Shown: positions 9,790-19,315 of the stretch, piece after piece | Layout: every line of letters starts with the position of its first letter | Numbering within the stretch: position 1 is the stretch's first letter | Origin: Mycolicibacter kumamotonensis | Lineage (GTDB): Bacteria > Actinomycetota > Actinomycetes > Mycobacteriales > Mycobacteriaceae | Length of the DNA stretch: 64,000 nucleotides | Direction: 5' to 3' | Assembly: GCF_002086285.1 (NCBI RefSeq) | Contig: NZ_MVHU01000001.1 | Coordinates: 277,307-341,306, forward strand | Translations under genes and position numbers: made by a program | Notes under the pieces: model-generated | What the model saw: the letters and a program-made list of their open reading frames with translations, nothing else | The model's database searches: none | What the model was told of the DNA's origin: nothing

Positions 9790-10512
9790 TCAGTGCTCTG
9801 CTGCCGGTTCGGCCGGGCCGGAGCGACCGAAGAAGAACCCGGCCGTGATGAGCATTTGCGCCGCCGCATACGTCCACCAGACCGGCGCCGCCAACACCTC
9901 ACTGTCCAAGACGAACCGGCCGGCTCCGATCATGGCGTCCGAAACCGCGAAGAACACCGCGCCCACCGCGGTCCAACGGGTGGGCAGCTTCGCCAGCAGC
10001 GCCGCGCACACCATGGCGCCGAGCACCACGACGTAGACCGTCACCGGGACCGTCATCTGTTCGCGGACCAGGCCGGGCCAGAACGACGCCAGCAGCGCCA
10101 GGCAGCTCACGCTGATCAGCCCCACCCCGATGAGCCTGCCCCGGGAAACCGTTGCCAGGGGAACCAACGCCCCCAGAAAACACAAGTGCGCCAGGAGGAA
10201 TGCGGTCAGACCGGCGACGAACGACGGCTCCCACCACGGGATCGCCAGCAGCCAGTCGCCGGCGGCCGACAGGGTCAATGCGGGGATCAGCCAGCGCGCC
10301 TCACGCAGGATCGGGTGCGCGGCGGCGGCGACGACCAGCAACAGCGCCATCGACGACTTGAACGCCGGCTGGCCGACCCAGTGCCCGGTCAACGCCTCCC
10401 CCGGCGGCGACCGCAACGCCAGCACGGTCAGAAAGATGCCGTAACCCACACCGACCCAACCGGCCGCAGCCCAGGCGGTGGGAACCAGGCGCGTTGCGTA
10501 CGGTGTTCTCAT
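9790..10512 (-). CDS. YhhN family membrane protein (lysoplasmalogenase-like)
   Basis: This integral membrane protein of about 240 residues has roughly eight hydrophobic segments, for example [34 protein letters not shown] and [16 protein letters not shown]. The conserved YhhN/TMEM86 features are the aspartate in [14 protein letters not shown], the AHLCFLGAL block and [14 protein letters not shown]. Eukaryotic relatives hydrolyse lysoplasmalogens; the bacterial substrate is uncertain. It corresponds in position to Rv1401. The ATG at 10512 overlaps the divergent lipI ATG at 10511, which is awkward for ribosome loading, so a downstream start (for example the GTG near 10449) is possible. Confidence 0.82.
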   Translation of the reverse strand: MRTPYATRLVPTAWAAAGWVGVGYGIFLTVLALRSPPGEALTGHWVGQPAFKSSMALLLVVAAAAHPILREARWLIPALTLSAAGDWLLAIPWWEPSFVAGLTAFLLAHLCFLGALVPLATVSRGRLIGVGLISVSCLALLASFWPGLVREQMTVPVTVYVVVLGAMVCAALLAKLPTRWTAVGAVFFAVSDAMIGAGRFVLDSEVLAAPVWWTYAAAQMLITAGFFFGRSGPAEPAAEH

Positions 10513-11461
10513 GCCGCTCGCCGACGACGACTCCGCTATCGACCCCATAGTGCTGAAGGTACTGGACGCCGTCCCGTTCCGACTGACACTTGCCGACGGC
10601 ATCGAGGCCGCGCGCCGCCAGATGCGTGACCTGCCGCGCCGCCCGGTGTATCCGGACCTGCCCAGCGACGACCGCGTCATCGCGGGGCCCGGCGGGGACC
10701 TGCCGGTGCGCATCTACCGGCCACCGAGTGCGGAAAACGGACCGGTCGGTGTGGTGGTGTTCTTCCACGGCGGCGGTTTCGTCGCCGGCGACCTCGACAC
10801 CCACGACGGAACCGCCCGCCAGCACGCGGTCGACGCCGACGCGGTGGTGGTGTCGGTGGACTACCGGCTGGCCCCCGAACACCCGTTCCCGGCTGCCGTC
10901 GAGGACGCTCTGGCCGCCACCGAGTGGGTGGCGGCACACGCCGGCGAACTGGGCGGGGACCCGGCCCGGCTCGCGGTGGCCGGTGACTCGGCCGGCGGCA
11001 ACCTGGCCGCGGTGGTGGCTCAGCTGGCCCGCGACGCGGGCGGCCCGGCGATCGCGTTTCAGCTGTTGTGGTACCCGGCCACCACTTACGACATCACCTT
11101 GCCGTCCTTCACCGAGAACGCCCACGCACCGATCATCGACCGTGATGCGATCGCCGCGTTGACCCTGGCCTATGCCGGCGGGGTCGATCTCAGCGATCCG
11201 CCGCCGACGCTGGCGCCGGCGCGCGCTGTGAATCTGGCCGGCCTGCCGCCGGCCTACATCGCGGTGGCCGGCCACGACCCGCTGCGCGACGACGGCATCC
11301 GCTACGGCGAACTGCTGGCCGCCGCCGGGGTGCCGGTGCAGGTGCACAACGCCAAAACACTGGTGCACGGCTACCTGGGCTACGCCGGGGTGATCCCGGC
11401 GGCTACCGAGGCCGCCGACCGCGGGCTGACGGCGTTGAAGACGGCCCTGAGGTCCGAATAG
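10511..11461 (+). CDS. lipI: Carboxylesterase/lipase of the hormone-sensitive lipase family (LipI type)
   Basis: This 316-residue alpha/beta hydrolase resembles mycobacterial LipI (Rv1400c) along its length, judging by remembered sequence ([17 protein letters not shown] and [32 protein letters not shown]). The oxyanion motif is FFHGGGF. The nucleophile is in VAGDSAGGN (GDSAGG), the acid is the aspartate of GHDPLRDD, and the base is the histidine of LVHGYLGY. It probably hydrolyses short- to medium-chain esters in the cytosol. The start at 10511 gives the M. tuberculosis-like N-terminus; an in-frame start at 10478 is less likely. It lacks a signal peptide. Confidence 0.92.
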   Translation: MPLADDDSAIDPIVLKVLDAVPFRLTLADGIEAARRQMRDLPRRPVYPDLPSDDRVIAGPGGDLPVRIYRPPSAENGPVGVVVFFHGGGFVAGDLDTHDGTARQHAVDADAVVVSVDYRLAPEHPFPAAVEDALAATEWVAAHAGELGGDPARLAVAGDSAGGNLAAVVAQLARDAGGPAIAFQLLWYPATTYDITLPSFTENAHAPIIDRDAIAALTLAYAGGVDLSDPPPTLAPARAVNLAGLPPAYIAVAGHDPLRDDGIRYGELLAAAGVPVQVHNAKTLVHGYLGYAGVIPAATEAADRGLTALKTALRSE

Positions 11462-11621
11462 TCCTGAGGCCGTGGCGGTGGCGTGAGGCCAGGTCACCCC
11501 TGGGCTCCCCCGACCTCGACCGGTCGTTTCGCGCCGGTCAGGCGCGCCGGATTCGGGTTAACGCGCACCGCCCCTCGGCGCGGCGCGCTACCGTCGAGCG
11601 TTAGAGCGACGAGGAGCCACC

Positions 11622-13172
11622 GTGACAGCCGTGACAGCAAAGCCCGACCACGAGGTGCTGATCGTCGGCGCCGGGTTCTCCGGCATCGGTGCCGCGATCG
11701 GCCTCGACCGCGCCGGCATGCCCGACTATCTGATCCTGGAGGCCGGTGACGGGGTCGGCGGCACCTGGCACTGGAACACCTATCCCGGTATCGCAGTGGA
11801 TATTCCGTCGTTCTCGTATCAGTTCTCCTTCGAGCAGAGCACCGAGTGGTCGCGCACCTACGCACCGGGTCGGGAGCTGAAGAACTATGCCGAGCACTGC
11901 GTCGACAAGTACGGGCTGCGGTCGCGAATCCGGTTCGGCACCACGGTGCTTGCCGCGGTATTCGACGAGGAACACGGCTGGTGGCGGGTGGAAACGCAGC
12001 CCGGCGGTTCAGCGAGGCTCGACGAAGGAGAGGCGAAGCTGGAACCGCCGCATCGGCACAGCGAAATGGTCACGGCCCGGTTCCTGATCAATGCCAGCGG
12101 GGTGCTCACCACACCCAATCTGCCCGATATCGACGGTGTCGACACGTTCGCCGGGGTGAGCATCCACACCGCGCGCTGGGACCATTCGCAAGACCTGACC
12201 GGCAAGCGCGTCGCGGTGATCGGCACCGGGGCATCGGCGGTGCAGGTGATCCCCGAGATCGCGCCGATCGTCTCTGAGCTCACCGTTTTTCAGCGCACCC
12301 CGATCTGGTGCTTCCCGAAATTCGACGTACCGCTGGCGTCACCGCTGCGCTGGGCGATGAAGCTGCCCGGCGGCAAGTCGGTGCAGCGTCTGGTCAGTCA
12401 GGCCTTCGTCGAAGCGACCTTCCCCATCGCCGCGCAATATTTCACGGTGTTCCCGCTGGCCAAGCGGATGGAGTCGGCAGGGCGGGCGTACCTGCGCCGA
12501 CAGGTGCGCGACCCAGTGGTGCGTGAGCAGCTCACCCCGCGCTACGCGGTGGGGTGCAAGCGCCCCGGCTTCCACAACACCTACCTGTCGACGTTCAACC
12601 GCGACAACGTGCGGTTGGTCGTCGACCCCATCGCTCGGATCACCCCCACCGGCGTCGTCACCGCCGACGGAACCGCCCACGACGTCGACGTCCTCATCCT
12701 GGCCACCGGGTTCAAGGTGATGGACAGCGACAACATCCCGACATTCGCCGTCACCGGGGCCGGCGGCCAGTCGCTGAGCCAATTCTGGGACGAGCACCGC
12801 CTGCAGGCCTACGAAGGGGTCAGCATCCCCGGATTCCCCAACCTGTTCAGCGTTTTCGGCCCGTACGGCTACGTCGGGTCGTCGTATTTCGCGCTGGTCG
12901 AGGCGCAGACCCATCACATCGTGCGCTGCCTGAAACGCGCTCGGCGGCGCGGCGCCACCAGGGTGGAGATCTCCGAGGCGGCCAACGCCCGCTACTTCGA
13001 CGAGATGATGAGCAAACGGCACCGCCAGGTGTTCTGGCAGGACAGCTGCCGGCTGGCCAACAGCTACTACTTCGACAAGAACGGCGACGTCCCGCTGCGG
13101 CCCACCACCACGGTGGAGGCCTACTGGCGCAGCCGGCGCTTCGATCTCGACGACTACCGGTTCAGCGCCTGA
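11622..13172 (+). CDS. Flavin-containing Baeyer-Villiger-type monooxygenase
   Basis: This 516-residue FAD/NADPH monooxygenase is the likely counterpart of Rv1393c. The FAD dinucleotide-binding motif is IVGAGFSGIGAAIGLDRAG near the N-terminus. The NADPH motif is VAVIGTGASAVQVIPEIA. Between them lies FAGVSIHTARWDH, which fits the BVMO fingerprint FxGxxxHxxxW(P/D). Such enzymes insert oxygen into ketones or oxidise sulfur compounds; EthA is a mycobacterial relative. The start is GTG at 11622 behind GACGAGGAG. The gene converges on metK, with a strong hairpin between them. Confidence 0.9.
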   Translation: MTAVTAKPDHEVLIVGAGFSGIGAAIGLDRAGMPDYLILEAGDGVGGTWHWNTYPGIAVDIPSFSYQFSFEQSTEWSRTYAPGRELKNYAEHCVDKYGLRSRIRFGTTVLAAVFDEEHGWWRVETQPGGSARLDEGEAKLEPPHRHSEMVTARFLINASGVLTTPNLPDIDGVDTFAGVSIHTARWDHSQDLTGKRVAVIGTGASAVQVIPEIAPIVSELTVFQRTPIWCFPKFDVPLASPLRWAMKLPGGKSVQRLVSQAFVEATFPIAAQYFTVFPLAKRMESAGRAYLRRQVRDPVVREQLTPRYAVGCKRPGFHNTYLSTFNRDNVRLVVDPIARITPTGVVTADGTAHDVDVLILATGFKVMDSDNIPTFAVTGAGGQSLSQFWDEHRLQAYEGVSIPGFPNLFSVFGPYGYVGSSYFALVEAQTHHIVRCLKRARRRGATRVEISEAANARYFDEMMSKRHRQVFWQDSCRLANSYYFDKNGDVPLRPTTTVEAYWRSRRFDLDDYRFSA

Positions 13173-13183
13173 TCCTTACGGCC

Positions 13184-13237
13184 AGCAGACACAAAATCGC
13201 ACGCCGCGGTGGCCGCGGGTGCGATTTTGTGTCTGCT
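13184..13237. terminator. Perfect inverted repeat, likely bidirectional terminator
   Basis: The left arm AGCAGACACAAAATCGCAC (13184-13202) is perfectly complementary to the right arm at 13219-13237, a 19-bp stem. The loop itself contains CCGCGG twice and can extend the stem with one bulge. It sits between the convergent monooxygenase (stop 13172) and metK (stop 13255), where a bidirectional terminator is expected. There is no U-tract beyond the TTTT inside the arm. Similar AAAATCGCAC-type hairpins recur at mycobacterial gene ends, to my recollection. Confidence 0.8.
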
Positions 13238-13254
13238 CGCGAAGAAGAGACGCG

Positions 13255-14466
13255 CTAGATGGCGCGCCTGAGCTCGTCGACCTTGTCGAGCCGTTCCCAC
13301 GGCAGGTCGATGTCGGTGCGACCGAAGTGCCCGTAGGCGGCGGTCGGCGCGTAGATCGGACGCAGCAGGTCCAGGTCACGCACGATCGCGCCCGGGCGCA
13401 GGTCGAAGACCTCGGGCACGATCTTCTCGATCTTGACCGGGTCGACGGTGGCGGTGCCGAAGGTCTCGATGAACAGACCGACCGGGGCGGCCTTGCCGAT
13501 GGCGTAGGCCACCTGGACCTCGACGCGCTGCGCCAGGCCGGCGGCGACGATGTTCTTGGCCACCCAACGCATCGCGTAGGCGGCCGAGCGGTCCACCTTC
13601 GACGGGTCCTTGCCGGAGAAGGCGCCGCCGCCGTGGCGGGCCCAGCCGCCGTAGGTGTCGACGATGATCTTGCGTCCGGTCAGACCGGCGTCACCCATCG
13701 GCCCGCCGACGACGAAGTTACCGGTCGGGTTGATCAGCACGCGCGTCGACGAGGAATCCAGCGTCTCGTGGGCGAGCTCGGCGAGCACCGTGGAGATGAC
13801 GTGTTCCCGCAGATCGGGGTCGAGGGTGTTGACCAGGTCGATTCCCTCGGCGTGCTGGGTGGAGATGACCACGGTGTCCAGCCGGGTCGGGACGTCGTCT
13901 TCGTACTCGATGGTGACCTGAGTCTTGCCGTCGGGGCGCAGGTAGGCCAGCGTGCCATTCTTGCGGACCTCGGTCAGCCGACGCGACAGCCGGTGGGCCA
14001 GCGCGATGGGCAGCGGCATCAACTCCGGGGTGTCGGCGATCGCGTAGCCGAACATCAGGCCCTGGTCGCCGGCGCCTTGGGAGTCCAGCGGGTCGGCCGC
14101 ACCTTCGACGCGGGCCTCGTGGGCGGTGTCCACGCCCTGAGCGATGTCGGGCGACTGCGCACCGATCCCGATGTTTACCCCGCAGCTGGCACCGTCGAAG
14201 CCCTTCTCCGACGAGTCGTAGCCGATCTCGAGGATGCGCTCGCGCACCGTGTTGGTGATGTTGGCGAACGCTTCGCGGGCGTTGGTCGTCACCTCACCGA
14301 CCACGTGCACCTGGCCGGTGGTGACCAGGGTTTCCACCGCAACACGTGAACGAGGGTCATCGGCGAGCAGAGCGTCGAGCACCGAGTCGCTGATGGCGTC
14401 GCAGATCTTGTCGGGGTGGCCCTCCGTCACCGACTCACTGGTGAACAGCCGTCCCTTTTCGCTCAC
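13255..14466 (-). CDS. metK: S-adenosylmethionine synthetase
   Basis: This 403-residue enzyme makes S-adenosylmethionine from methionine and ATP and is cytosolic and essential in most bacteria. Diagnostic motifs are [18 protein letters not shown] at the N-terminus, [12 protein letters not shown] in the middle and [19 protein letters not shown], which is the phosphate-binding loop. The GTG at 14466 ([13 protein letters not shown]) gives the standard mycobacterial length. The frame remains open to 14556 but those residues are not conserved. In M. tuberculosis metK directly follows coaBC; here a TetR gene and a flavoprotein gene are inserted upstream. Confidence 0.97.
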   Translation of the reverse strand: MSEKGRLFTSESVTEGHPDKICDAISDSVLDALLADDPRSRVAVETLVTTGQVHVVGEVTTNAREAFANITNTVRERILEIGYDSSEKGFDGASCGVNIGIGAQSPDIAQGVDTAHEARVEGAADPLDSQGAGDQGLMFGYAIADTPELMPLPIALAHRLSRRLTEVRKNGTLAYLRPDGKTQVTIEYEDDVPTRLDTVVISTQHAEGIDLVNTLDPDLREHVISTVLAELAHETLDSSSTRVLINPTGNFVVGGPMGDAGLTGRKIIVDTYGGWARHGGGAFSGKDPSKVDRSAAYAMRWVAKNIVAAGLAQRVEVQVAYAIGKAAPVGLFIETFGTATVDPVKIEKIVPEVFDLRPGAIVRDLDLLRPIYAPTAAYGHFGRTDIDLPWERLDKVDELRRAI

Positions 14467-14667
14467 AATGTCGCCTTCCGGGTAATCGATCCAAAAGTTA
14501 GCTCGGGCAAATATAGCTTTGCGGTCCTCGGGAGAGCCTGGCAGCCCGATGTGCATCCCCCGGTACGACGAGCCGGGTAATGGCTGTGCTGCCCCGCGTC
14601 CAGAAAATCCTCGACAACATCCCCCACGACGAGAAACCTGGACGACTCGGCCCTGCGAGCGCCCACT

Positions 14668-15285
14668 CTACCGTCCCGCCGCCGGTGTCGCCGTCTCGAC
14701 CCGGACCGCCCAGGCGACCAGTGACCGCAGATAACTCAGTACCAATTCGTCCGGGTGAGCTCGCGGATCGGTGAGATGCAGCAGAGCCAGTTCTTCCAAT
14801 GCCGACAACAGCAGCCGCATCGTCACACCGTCGGCGTCGATCGGGTGACCCGCCGACCCGGAGAGCCGGCCCGCGGCGATGCTGCGGGCATAGCGCCGCC
14901 CCATCTCGGTGCGGGCCTGCAACTGCGGCGGGGCTCCCGCGGGCGGGCTCAAGATGATGCGCCAGCTTGTCGGCGCCGCGTGCAGGTAGGCCAGGATGCC
15001 GCGGCCGATCGCGTCCGGGTCCTCGGCGAGGGCGCTTTCCAGGCTCCGCATTCCGGCGAAGGCGATCTGCGATTCCCGGTCGAGCAGCGCCGACATCAGG
15101 CCGGCGAGATCGCCGAAGTTCTGGTACACGACCGTCCGGGTGACCTGCCCGGCGCGGGCAACCCGGTCGATGGTCACCGCGGCGAAACCCTCGGCGGCGA
15201 CGATGTCGCGGGCGCAGTCCAGCAGCTGGTTGCGACGGGCCGCGGCCGGCATCCGCCGCCTCGGCGACGCCGGCTGGGCGCTCAC
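14668..15285 (-). CDS. TetR family transcriptional regulator
   Basis: This 205-residue repressor-type protein has an N-terminal TetR helix-turn-helix: RNQLLDCARDIVAAEGFAAVTIDRVARAGQVTRTVVYQNFGDLAGLM. The C-terminal ligand domain shows LEELALLHLTDP. The GTG at 15285 overlaps the stop of the upstream flavoprotein gene as GTGA (15282-15285), so the two are translationally coupled. A 21-bp palindrome in front of the flavoprotein gene is its probable operator, implying autoregulation of the pair. The ligand is unknown. Confidence 0.88.
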   Translation of the reverse strand: MSAQPASPRRRMPAAARRNQLLDCARDIVAAEGFAAVTIDRVARAGQVTRTVVYQNFGDLAGLMSALLDRESQIAFAGMRSLESALAEDPDAIGRGILAYLHAAPTSWRIILSPPAGAPPQLQARTEMGRRYARSIAAGRLSGSAGHPIDADGVTMRLLLSALEELALLHLTDPRAHPDELVLSYLRSLVAWAVRVETATPAAGR

Positions 15286-16640
15286 CTCGACGCCGGCAGT
15301 TCGAGCAGCAACGCCACGGCACGGGCCGCGCTCTGCGCGGCGCTCTCCATCGTCGCCGACCAGTCGGTACGGGTCCAGTCTCCGGCCAGCACCAGGCTCG
15401 GCACCGAGGTGCGCTGGTCTGGGCGCAGCCCATCGGTGCCCACGACCTGCGAGAAGGTCGCCTTGGGCATCTTGACCACCTGCGCGGCCACCACATTCGC
15501 CTCGGCGGCGGACGGATAGTAGCGGCGCAGCAGCTCCATCTGCTCGGCCACGATCTGGTCGTTGGTGCGGTGGATCTGTTCGTAGGCACCGCTGGTGGTC
15601 AGGCAGTACAGCCATGCCCCGTCCGGTTCCCGGCGCTGCATCCGCTGGCGGTCGAACACCTCGTCGATGATGCCTTTGCCGCCGATCACCGCCTCCATCG
15701 CCGCCTCGGTGCCCAGCGGCCGGTCCAGGTAGAGGTTGGTGCTCACGATCGGCGTGTGGTGCAGCTTGTCCGCCGCGGCGTAGATCTCGGCGTGCTCGGG
15801 CAGGTCGTCGAGCAAGCCGCCGATGTTGGAGTTGGGCACCGCGCACACCACAGCGTCGGCCGGTAGCGTAGTGCCGTCGGCCAGCTCGACGGCGCGGACG
15901 GCGTTGTCCTCCACCACGATTCGCCGGGCTACCGCGCGGTATCGCACGTCGACGCCGAACCGGTCGAACACGGCGAGTGCACCCGAGATGTAGAGGGTGT
16001 CGAGGTCGGTGGTGGGATAGCCGATCGTCACCGCACTGCGCTGACGCAGGCCGAGCCGGATACCGGTGGCGAGCACGTCGGCGAAGACCTTGGCCGAGCC
16101 ACGTTCCACCGGCTCGGCGGCGATGCCGAGCGCGAGCCAATCCCAGACCGCCTCCCGGGCCGAGGCGGGCATCCCGACCCGGCGGAACCATTGGTCGGTG
16201 GTGAGGTCGGGTAGATCGGCGGGTTGAAACAGGGCCTGGTGCGTCAGCCGTGCGGTCGCCACGCCCGTGCGCAGCCGGTCGAGCAGGCCGGCGCGGGGGT
16301 GCACGCCGAACAGCGTCCGCAGCGCGCCGAGTCCGCGGGTCGCCATGGTGGTGGTGGCGCCCCCGGGCCAGCGCAGTGTGCCGCCGGTCGGAAACTCGAC
16401 CATCGACCGGGTGCCGACGCTGGTCAGGTACCGGAACAGGTGCTCATAGCCGCTGGCGATGACGTGCTGGCCGTTGTCCGGGACGTCGGCGATGCCCTCC
16501 ACCTTCATCGCGTGGGTGCGTCCGCCGAGCCGCCCGCGCCGTTCCAGCAGGGTCACCTTCTTTCCCGCCTCGGCCAACCAGACCGCCGAGGCCAGCCCCG
16601 CCAAGCCGCCCCCGATCACCACGTACCGTCGATCGTCCAC
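15282..16640 (-). CDS. FAD-dependent amine-oxidase-fold desaturase, HpnE-like
   Basis: This 452-residue flavoprotein resembles squalene-associated FAD-dependent desaturases (HpnE, hydroxysqualene dehydroxylase) and phytoene desaturases. The FAD-binding motif is VVIGGGLAGLASAVWLAEAGKKVTLLERRGRLGGRT. It is followed by the HpnE-like DNGQHVIASGYEHLFRYL. The C-terminal FAD block is SLVLAGDWTRTDWSATMESAAQSA. No squalene or phytoene synthase gene is adjacent, so the polyprenoid substrate is inferred only from family. The start is GTG at 16640 with the strong ribosome site GGGAGGAG. It is co-translated with the TetR gene and sits between coaBC and metK, where M. tuberculosis has nothing. Confidence 0.85.
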   Translation of the reverse strand: MDDRRYVVIGGGLAGLASAVWLAEAGKKVTLLERRGRLGGRTHAMKVEGIADVPDNGQHVIASGYEHLFRYLTSVGTRSMVEFPTGGTLRWPGGATTTMATRGLGALRTLFGVHPRAGLLDRLRTGVATARLTHQALFQPADLPDLTTDQWFRRVGMPASAREAVWDWLALGIAAEPVERGSAKVFADVLATGIRLGLRQRSAVTIGYPTTDLDTLYISGALAVFDRFGVDVRYRAVARRIVVEDNAVRAVELADGTTLPADAVVCAVPNSNIGGLLDDLPEHAEIYAAADKLHHTPIVSTNLYLDRPLGTEAAMEAVIGGKGIIDEVFDRQRMQRREPDGAWLYCLTTSGAYEQIHRTNDQIVAEQMELLRRYYPSAAEANVVAAQVVKMPKATFSQVVGTDGLRPDQRTSVPSLVLAGDWTRTDWSATMESAAQSAARAVALLLELPASR

Positions 16641-16657
16641 GGCTGACTCCTCCCGAA

Positions 16658-16678
16658 TAACTTACGAGTTGTAAGTTA
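16658..16678. promoter_or_regulatory. Palindromic operator candidate (TAACTTAC-N5-GTAAGTTA)
   Basis: Perfect 8-bp arms at 16658-16665 and 16671-16678 are separated by GAGTT. The element lies 18 bp upstream of the flavoprotein start and 38 bp downstream of the coaBC stop. AT-rich palindromes with GTAA or TTAC cores are typical TetR operators. The adjacent TetR gene is the obvious candidate to bind it, repressing the flavoprotein-tetR pair. Confidence 0.75.
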
Positions 16679-16715
16679 CCCGCGGGCTCGCAGGCGATCA
16701 ATGCGTGCGGCGGAA

Positions 16716-17963
16716 CTATCCGCCGCCGCCCAGGAACGCCACGACCGCGTCCACGATGCGGCTGGCCATCAGTGTTTTGGATCCGGGCTCCAGGGCGGAC
16801 TCGGTCCCGTCAGCGGCCAGCAGCCACCCGTCGTTGTGGTCGACCTCGAACGCCCGGCCTTCCCCGACCGCGTTGACCACCAGCAGGTCGCAGCCCTTAC
16901 GCTGGAGTTTCGCCCGGGCGTGGAACAGCACGTCGCCGTTCTCGTCCCCGGTCTCGGCGGCGAAACCGACGATGGCCCGCATGTGGGGCAACTGGCCGTC
17001 GGCACGCGCCCGGACCGCGCCGGCCAGCACATCGTCGTTGCGGACCAGGTCGATGGTGGGGGGCCGGTCATCCTCCCCCGGACCCTTCTTGATCTTGGCC
17101 TGCGCCATCCGGGCCGGGCGGAAATCGGCGACGGCCGCGGCCATCACCAGCACCTGCGCCTCGGGGGCGTGCTTGCTCACCGCGTCCTGCAGTTGCTGCG
17201 CCGAGCTGACATGGACCACGTCGACCCCGGCCGGATCGATCAGGCCCGCGGTATGCGCGGCGATCAACGTGACCTCCGCGCCGCGCTGAGCGGCCACCCG
17301 CGCCACCGCGTAGCCCTGTTTGCCCGAGCTGCGGTTGCCGATGAACCGGACCGGGTCGATGGGCTCCCGGGTGCCGCCGGCGGTCACCAGCACCTTCTGC
17401 CCGGCCAGGTCGTAGGGCAGCGCGTCGGGCCGCTCCAGCAGCAGGGACGCGAAGGTGTTGATCTCCTCGGCCTCGGGCAGCCGGCCGGGTCCGGTGTCGG
17501 TGCCGGTCAGCCGGCCCGAGGCGGGTTCGAGAACCACCGCGCCGCGCGTGCGCAACGTTGACACGTTCTCTCGGGTGGCCGGATGCTGCCACATCTCGGT
17601 GTGCATGGCCGGCGCGAACAGCACCGGGCAGCGAGCGGTGAGCAGCGTGGCCGTCAGCAGGTCGTCGGCGCGGCCGGCGACCGCCCGGGCCAGCAGATCG
17701 GCGGTGGCCGGCGCCACCACCACCAGGTCGGCCTGCTGGCCGATGGCGACGTGGGGAACCTGCGGGACGTCGTCGAAGACACCGGTGTGCACCGGTTGCC
17801 CGGAGAGCGCCTCGAAGGTGGCCGCCCCGACGAACCGCAGTGCGGACTCAGTAGGCAGCACCTGCACCGAGTGACCCGCCTCGGCAAGCTGCCGGACGAC
17901 CGTGCATGCCTTGTATGCGGCGATACCGCCGGAGACGCCGACGACGATCCGCTTGCGCTCCAC
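16716..17963 (-). CDS. coaBC: Bifunctional CoaBC: phosphopantothenoylcysteine synthetase/decarboxylase
   Basis: This 415-residue fusion carries out two coenzyme A biosynthesis steps. The N-terminal FMN-dependent decarboxylase CoaC (about 1-180) starts KRIVVGVSGGIAAYKACTVVRQL and contains VAPATADLLARAVAGRADDLLTATLL and APAMHTEMW. The C-terminal CTP-dependent synthetase CoaB (about 185-410) contains VLVTAGGTREPIDPVRFIGNRSSGKQGYA and the substrate loop MAAAVADFRPA. The start is GTG at 17963. It lies just downstream of rpoZ, as in M. tuberculosis (Rv1391, dfp). Confidence 0.96.
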   Translation of the reverse strand: MERKRIVVGVSGGIAAYKACTVVRQLAEAGHSVQVLPTESALRFVGAATFEALSGQPVHTGVFDDVPQVPHVAIGQQADLVVVAPATADLLARAVAGRADDLLTATLLTARCPVLFAPAMHTEMWQHPATRENVSTLRTRGAVVLEPASGRLTGTDTGPGRLPEAEEINTFASLLLERPDALPYDLAGQKVLVTAGGTREPIDPVRFIGNRSSGKQGYAVARVAAQRGAEVTLIAAHTAGLIDPAGVDVVHVSSAQQLQDAVSKHAPEAQVLVMAAAVADFRPARMAQAKIKKGPGEDDRPPTIDLVRNDDVLAGAVRARADGQLPHMRAIVGFAAETGDENGDVLFHARAKLQRKGCDLLVVNAVGEGRAFEVDHNDGWLLAADGTESALEPGSKTLMASRIVDAVVAFLGGGG

Positions 17964-17993
17964 CGGTACCGACCCGTCCCGCCCCGGCCTCAG

Positions 17994-18323
17994 CTACTCG
18001 CCTTCGGTGTATTCGAGCAGGTCGCCGTGGATCTCGCGCAGCGCGATGGACAGCGGCTTCTCCTGGAGGCCGGGCTCGACCAGCGGCCCGACGTACTCGA
18101 GGATGCCCTCACCGAGCTGGTTGTAGTAGTCGTTGATCTGCCGCGCCCGCTTGGCCGCGTAGATCACCAGCGCGTACTTGCTCGACGCACGCTGCAGCAG
18201 CTCATCGATGGGCGGGTTGGTGATGCCCAACGGCGTGTCGTAGCCGCCGATCAACGCCGGGTCGAACTCGTCGGTCTCGCCGGACGGCGAAAGGGTGGCC
18301 GAGTCGGCCTTCGAGGTACTCAC
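17994..18323 (-). CDS. rpoZ: DNA-directed RNA polymerase omega subunit
   Basis: This 109-residue protein has the omega core [69 protein letters not shown]. Omega binds the C-terminal part of beta-prime and helps assemble the polymerase. The N-terminal 35 residues are an actinobacterial extension. Length fits the mycobacterial protein (about 110). It sits between gmk and coaBC on the same strand, with 37 bp to gmk and 30 bp to coaBC, so it is probably co-transcribed with them. Confidence 0.96.
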   Translation of the reverse strand: MSTSKADSATLSPSGETDEFDPALIGGYDTPLGITNPPIDELLQRASSKYALVIYAAKRARQINDYYNQLGEGILEYVGPLVEPGLQEKPLSIALREIHGDLLEYTEGE

Positions 18324-18360
18324 TAAGACAATCTCCTGGCTATTGATGGCTGGGGGTGGG

Positions 18361-18990
18361 TCACGCCTGTGGCGGTCGTCCGGGCCGACAGACTGCGTCC
18401 GGTGCGGATTCCACCAGCAAGGATACCAATTCTGAGCAGGCGGTTTCCAATCGACTGTTGACCACCACCGCGTCGAAGTCTCCTTGCGCCGCCAGCTCGG
18501 TGCGGGCGGTGGCCAGTCGGCGTTCCATGACCTCCGCGGATTCGGTGCCGCGCCCGACCAGCCTGGCCTGCAGCGTCTCCCAGTCCGGCGGGGCCAAAAA
18601 CACCGTGACGGCCTCCGGCATGGCCTTCTTGATGGCCCGGGCCCCGGCCAGGTCGACCTCGATCAAGACGGGCCGACCCGCCCTTGCCGCCTCAGCGACC
18701 GGGGCGGCCGGGGTACCGGATCGCTGCAGGCCACCATGGATGTCGGCCCACTCCAGCAGCGCGTCGGCCTCGATCAGCCGGTCGAACTCCTCTGGTGTCA
18801 CGAACCGGTAGTCGACGCCGTCCACCTCGCCGGGCCGCGGGGCCCGGGTGGTGGCGGACACGCTGAAGTACAGGTCCGGTACCCGCTCGCGCAGGCACCG
18901 GACCACGCTCGACTTACCGACCGCGGATGGACCGGACAGCACCATCACGCGCCCCGCGCGCCGGCTGTCCGGTCCTCCACCGGCATTCAC
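18361..18990 (-). CDS. gmk: Guanylate kinase
   Basis: This 209-residue enzyme phosphorylates GMP to GDP. The P-loop is [47 protein letters not shown], in which SATTRxPRxGExxGxDY binds [21 protein letters not shown] and [20 protein letters not shown] are further kinase signatures. The start at 18990 lies 7 bp after the mihF stop, so mihF, gmk, rpoZ and coaBC read as one transcription unit. A few residues at the N-terminus ([14 protein letters not shown]) are not conserved and the true start could be slightly downstream. Confidence 0.96.
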   Translation of the reverse strand: MNAGGGPDSRRAGRVMVLSGPSAVGKSSVVRCLRERVPDLYFSVSATTRAPRPGEVDGVDYRFVTPEEFDRLIEADALLEWADIHGGLQRSGTPAAPVAEAARAGRPVLIEVDLAGARAIKKAMPEAVTVFLAPPDWETLQARLVGRGTESAEVMERRLATARTELAAQGDFDAVVVNSRLETACSELVSLLVESAPDAVCRPGRPPQA

Positions 18991-18997
18991 CGACAGG

Positions 18998-19315
18998 TCA
19001 GGAGAAGTCGAACTTCTCCAGCAGCGCCTTGCGCTGCCGGTCGCCCAGGCCGCGCAGCCGGCGGGTGGGGGCGATCTCCAGCTCGGTCATGATCTCCTGC
19101 GCCTTGACCTTGCCGACCTTCGGCAACGCCTCCAACAGCGCAGAGACCTTCATCTTGCCCAGGACCTCGTCGGTCTCGGCGTCCTTGAGCACCTGCTTGA
19201 GGTTGGTGCCGCCACGCTTGAGCCGGTCCTTGAGCTCCGCTCGGGCCCGACGCGCGGCCGCCGCCTTCTCCAACGCGGCGGCGCGCTGCTCGTCGGTCAA
19301 CTGGGGAAGGGCCAC
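18998..19315 (-). CDS. mihF: Mycobacterial integration host factor
   Basis: This 105-residue nucleoid protein (mIHF) bends DNA and is essential in mycobacteria; it was first found as the host factor for phage L5 integration. The sequence [36 protein letters not shown] is nearly diagnostic. A helix-two-turn-helix-like segment ([44 protein letters not shown]) contacts DNA. The start is GTG at 19315. The length equals the biochemically accepted 105-residue form, not the longer M. tuberculosis database start. It heads the unit leading into gmk. Confidence 0.96.
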   Translation of the reverse strand: MALPQLTDEQRAAALEKAAAARRARAELKDRLKRGGTNLKQVLKDAETDEVLGKMKVSALLEALPKVGKVKAQEIMTELEIAPTRRLRGLGDRQRKALLEKFDFS

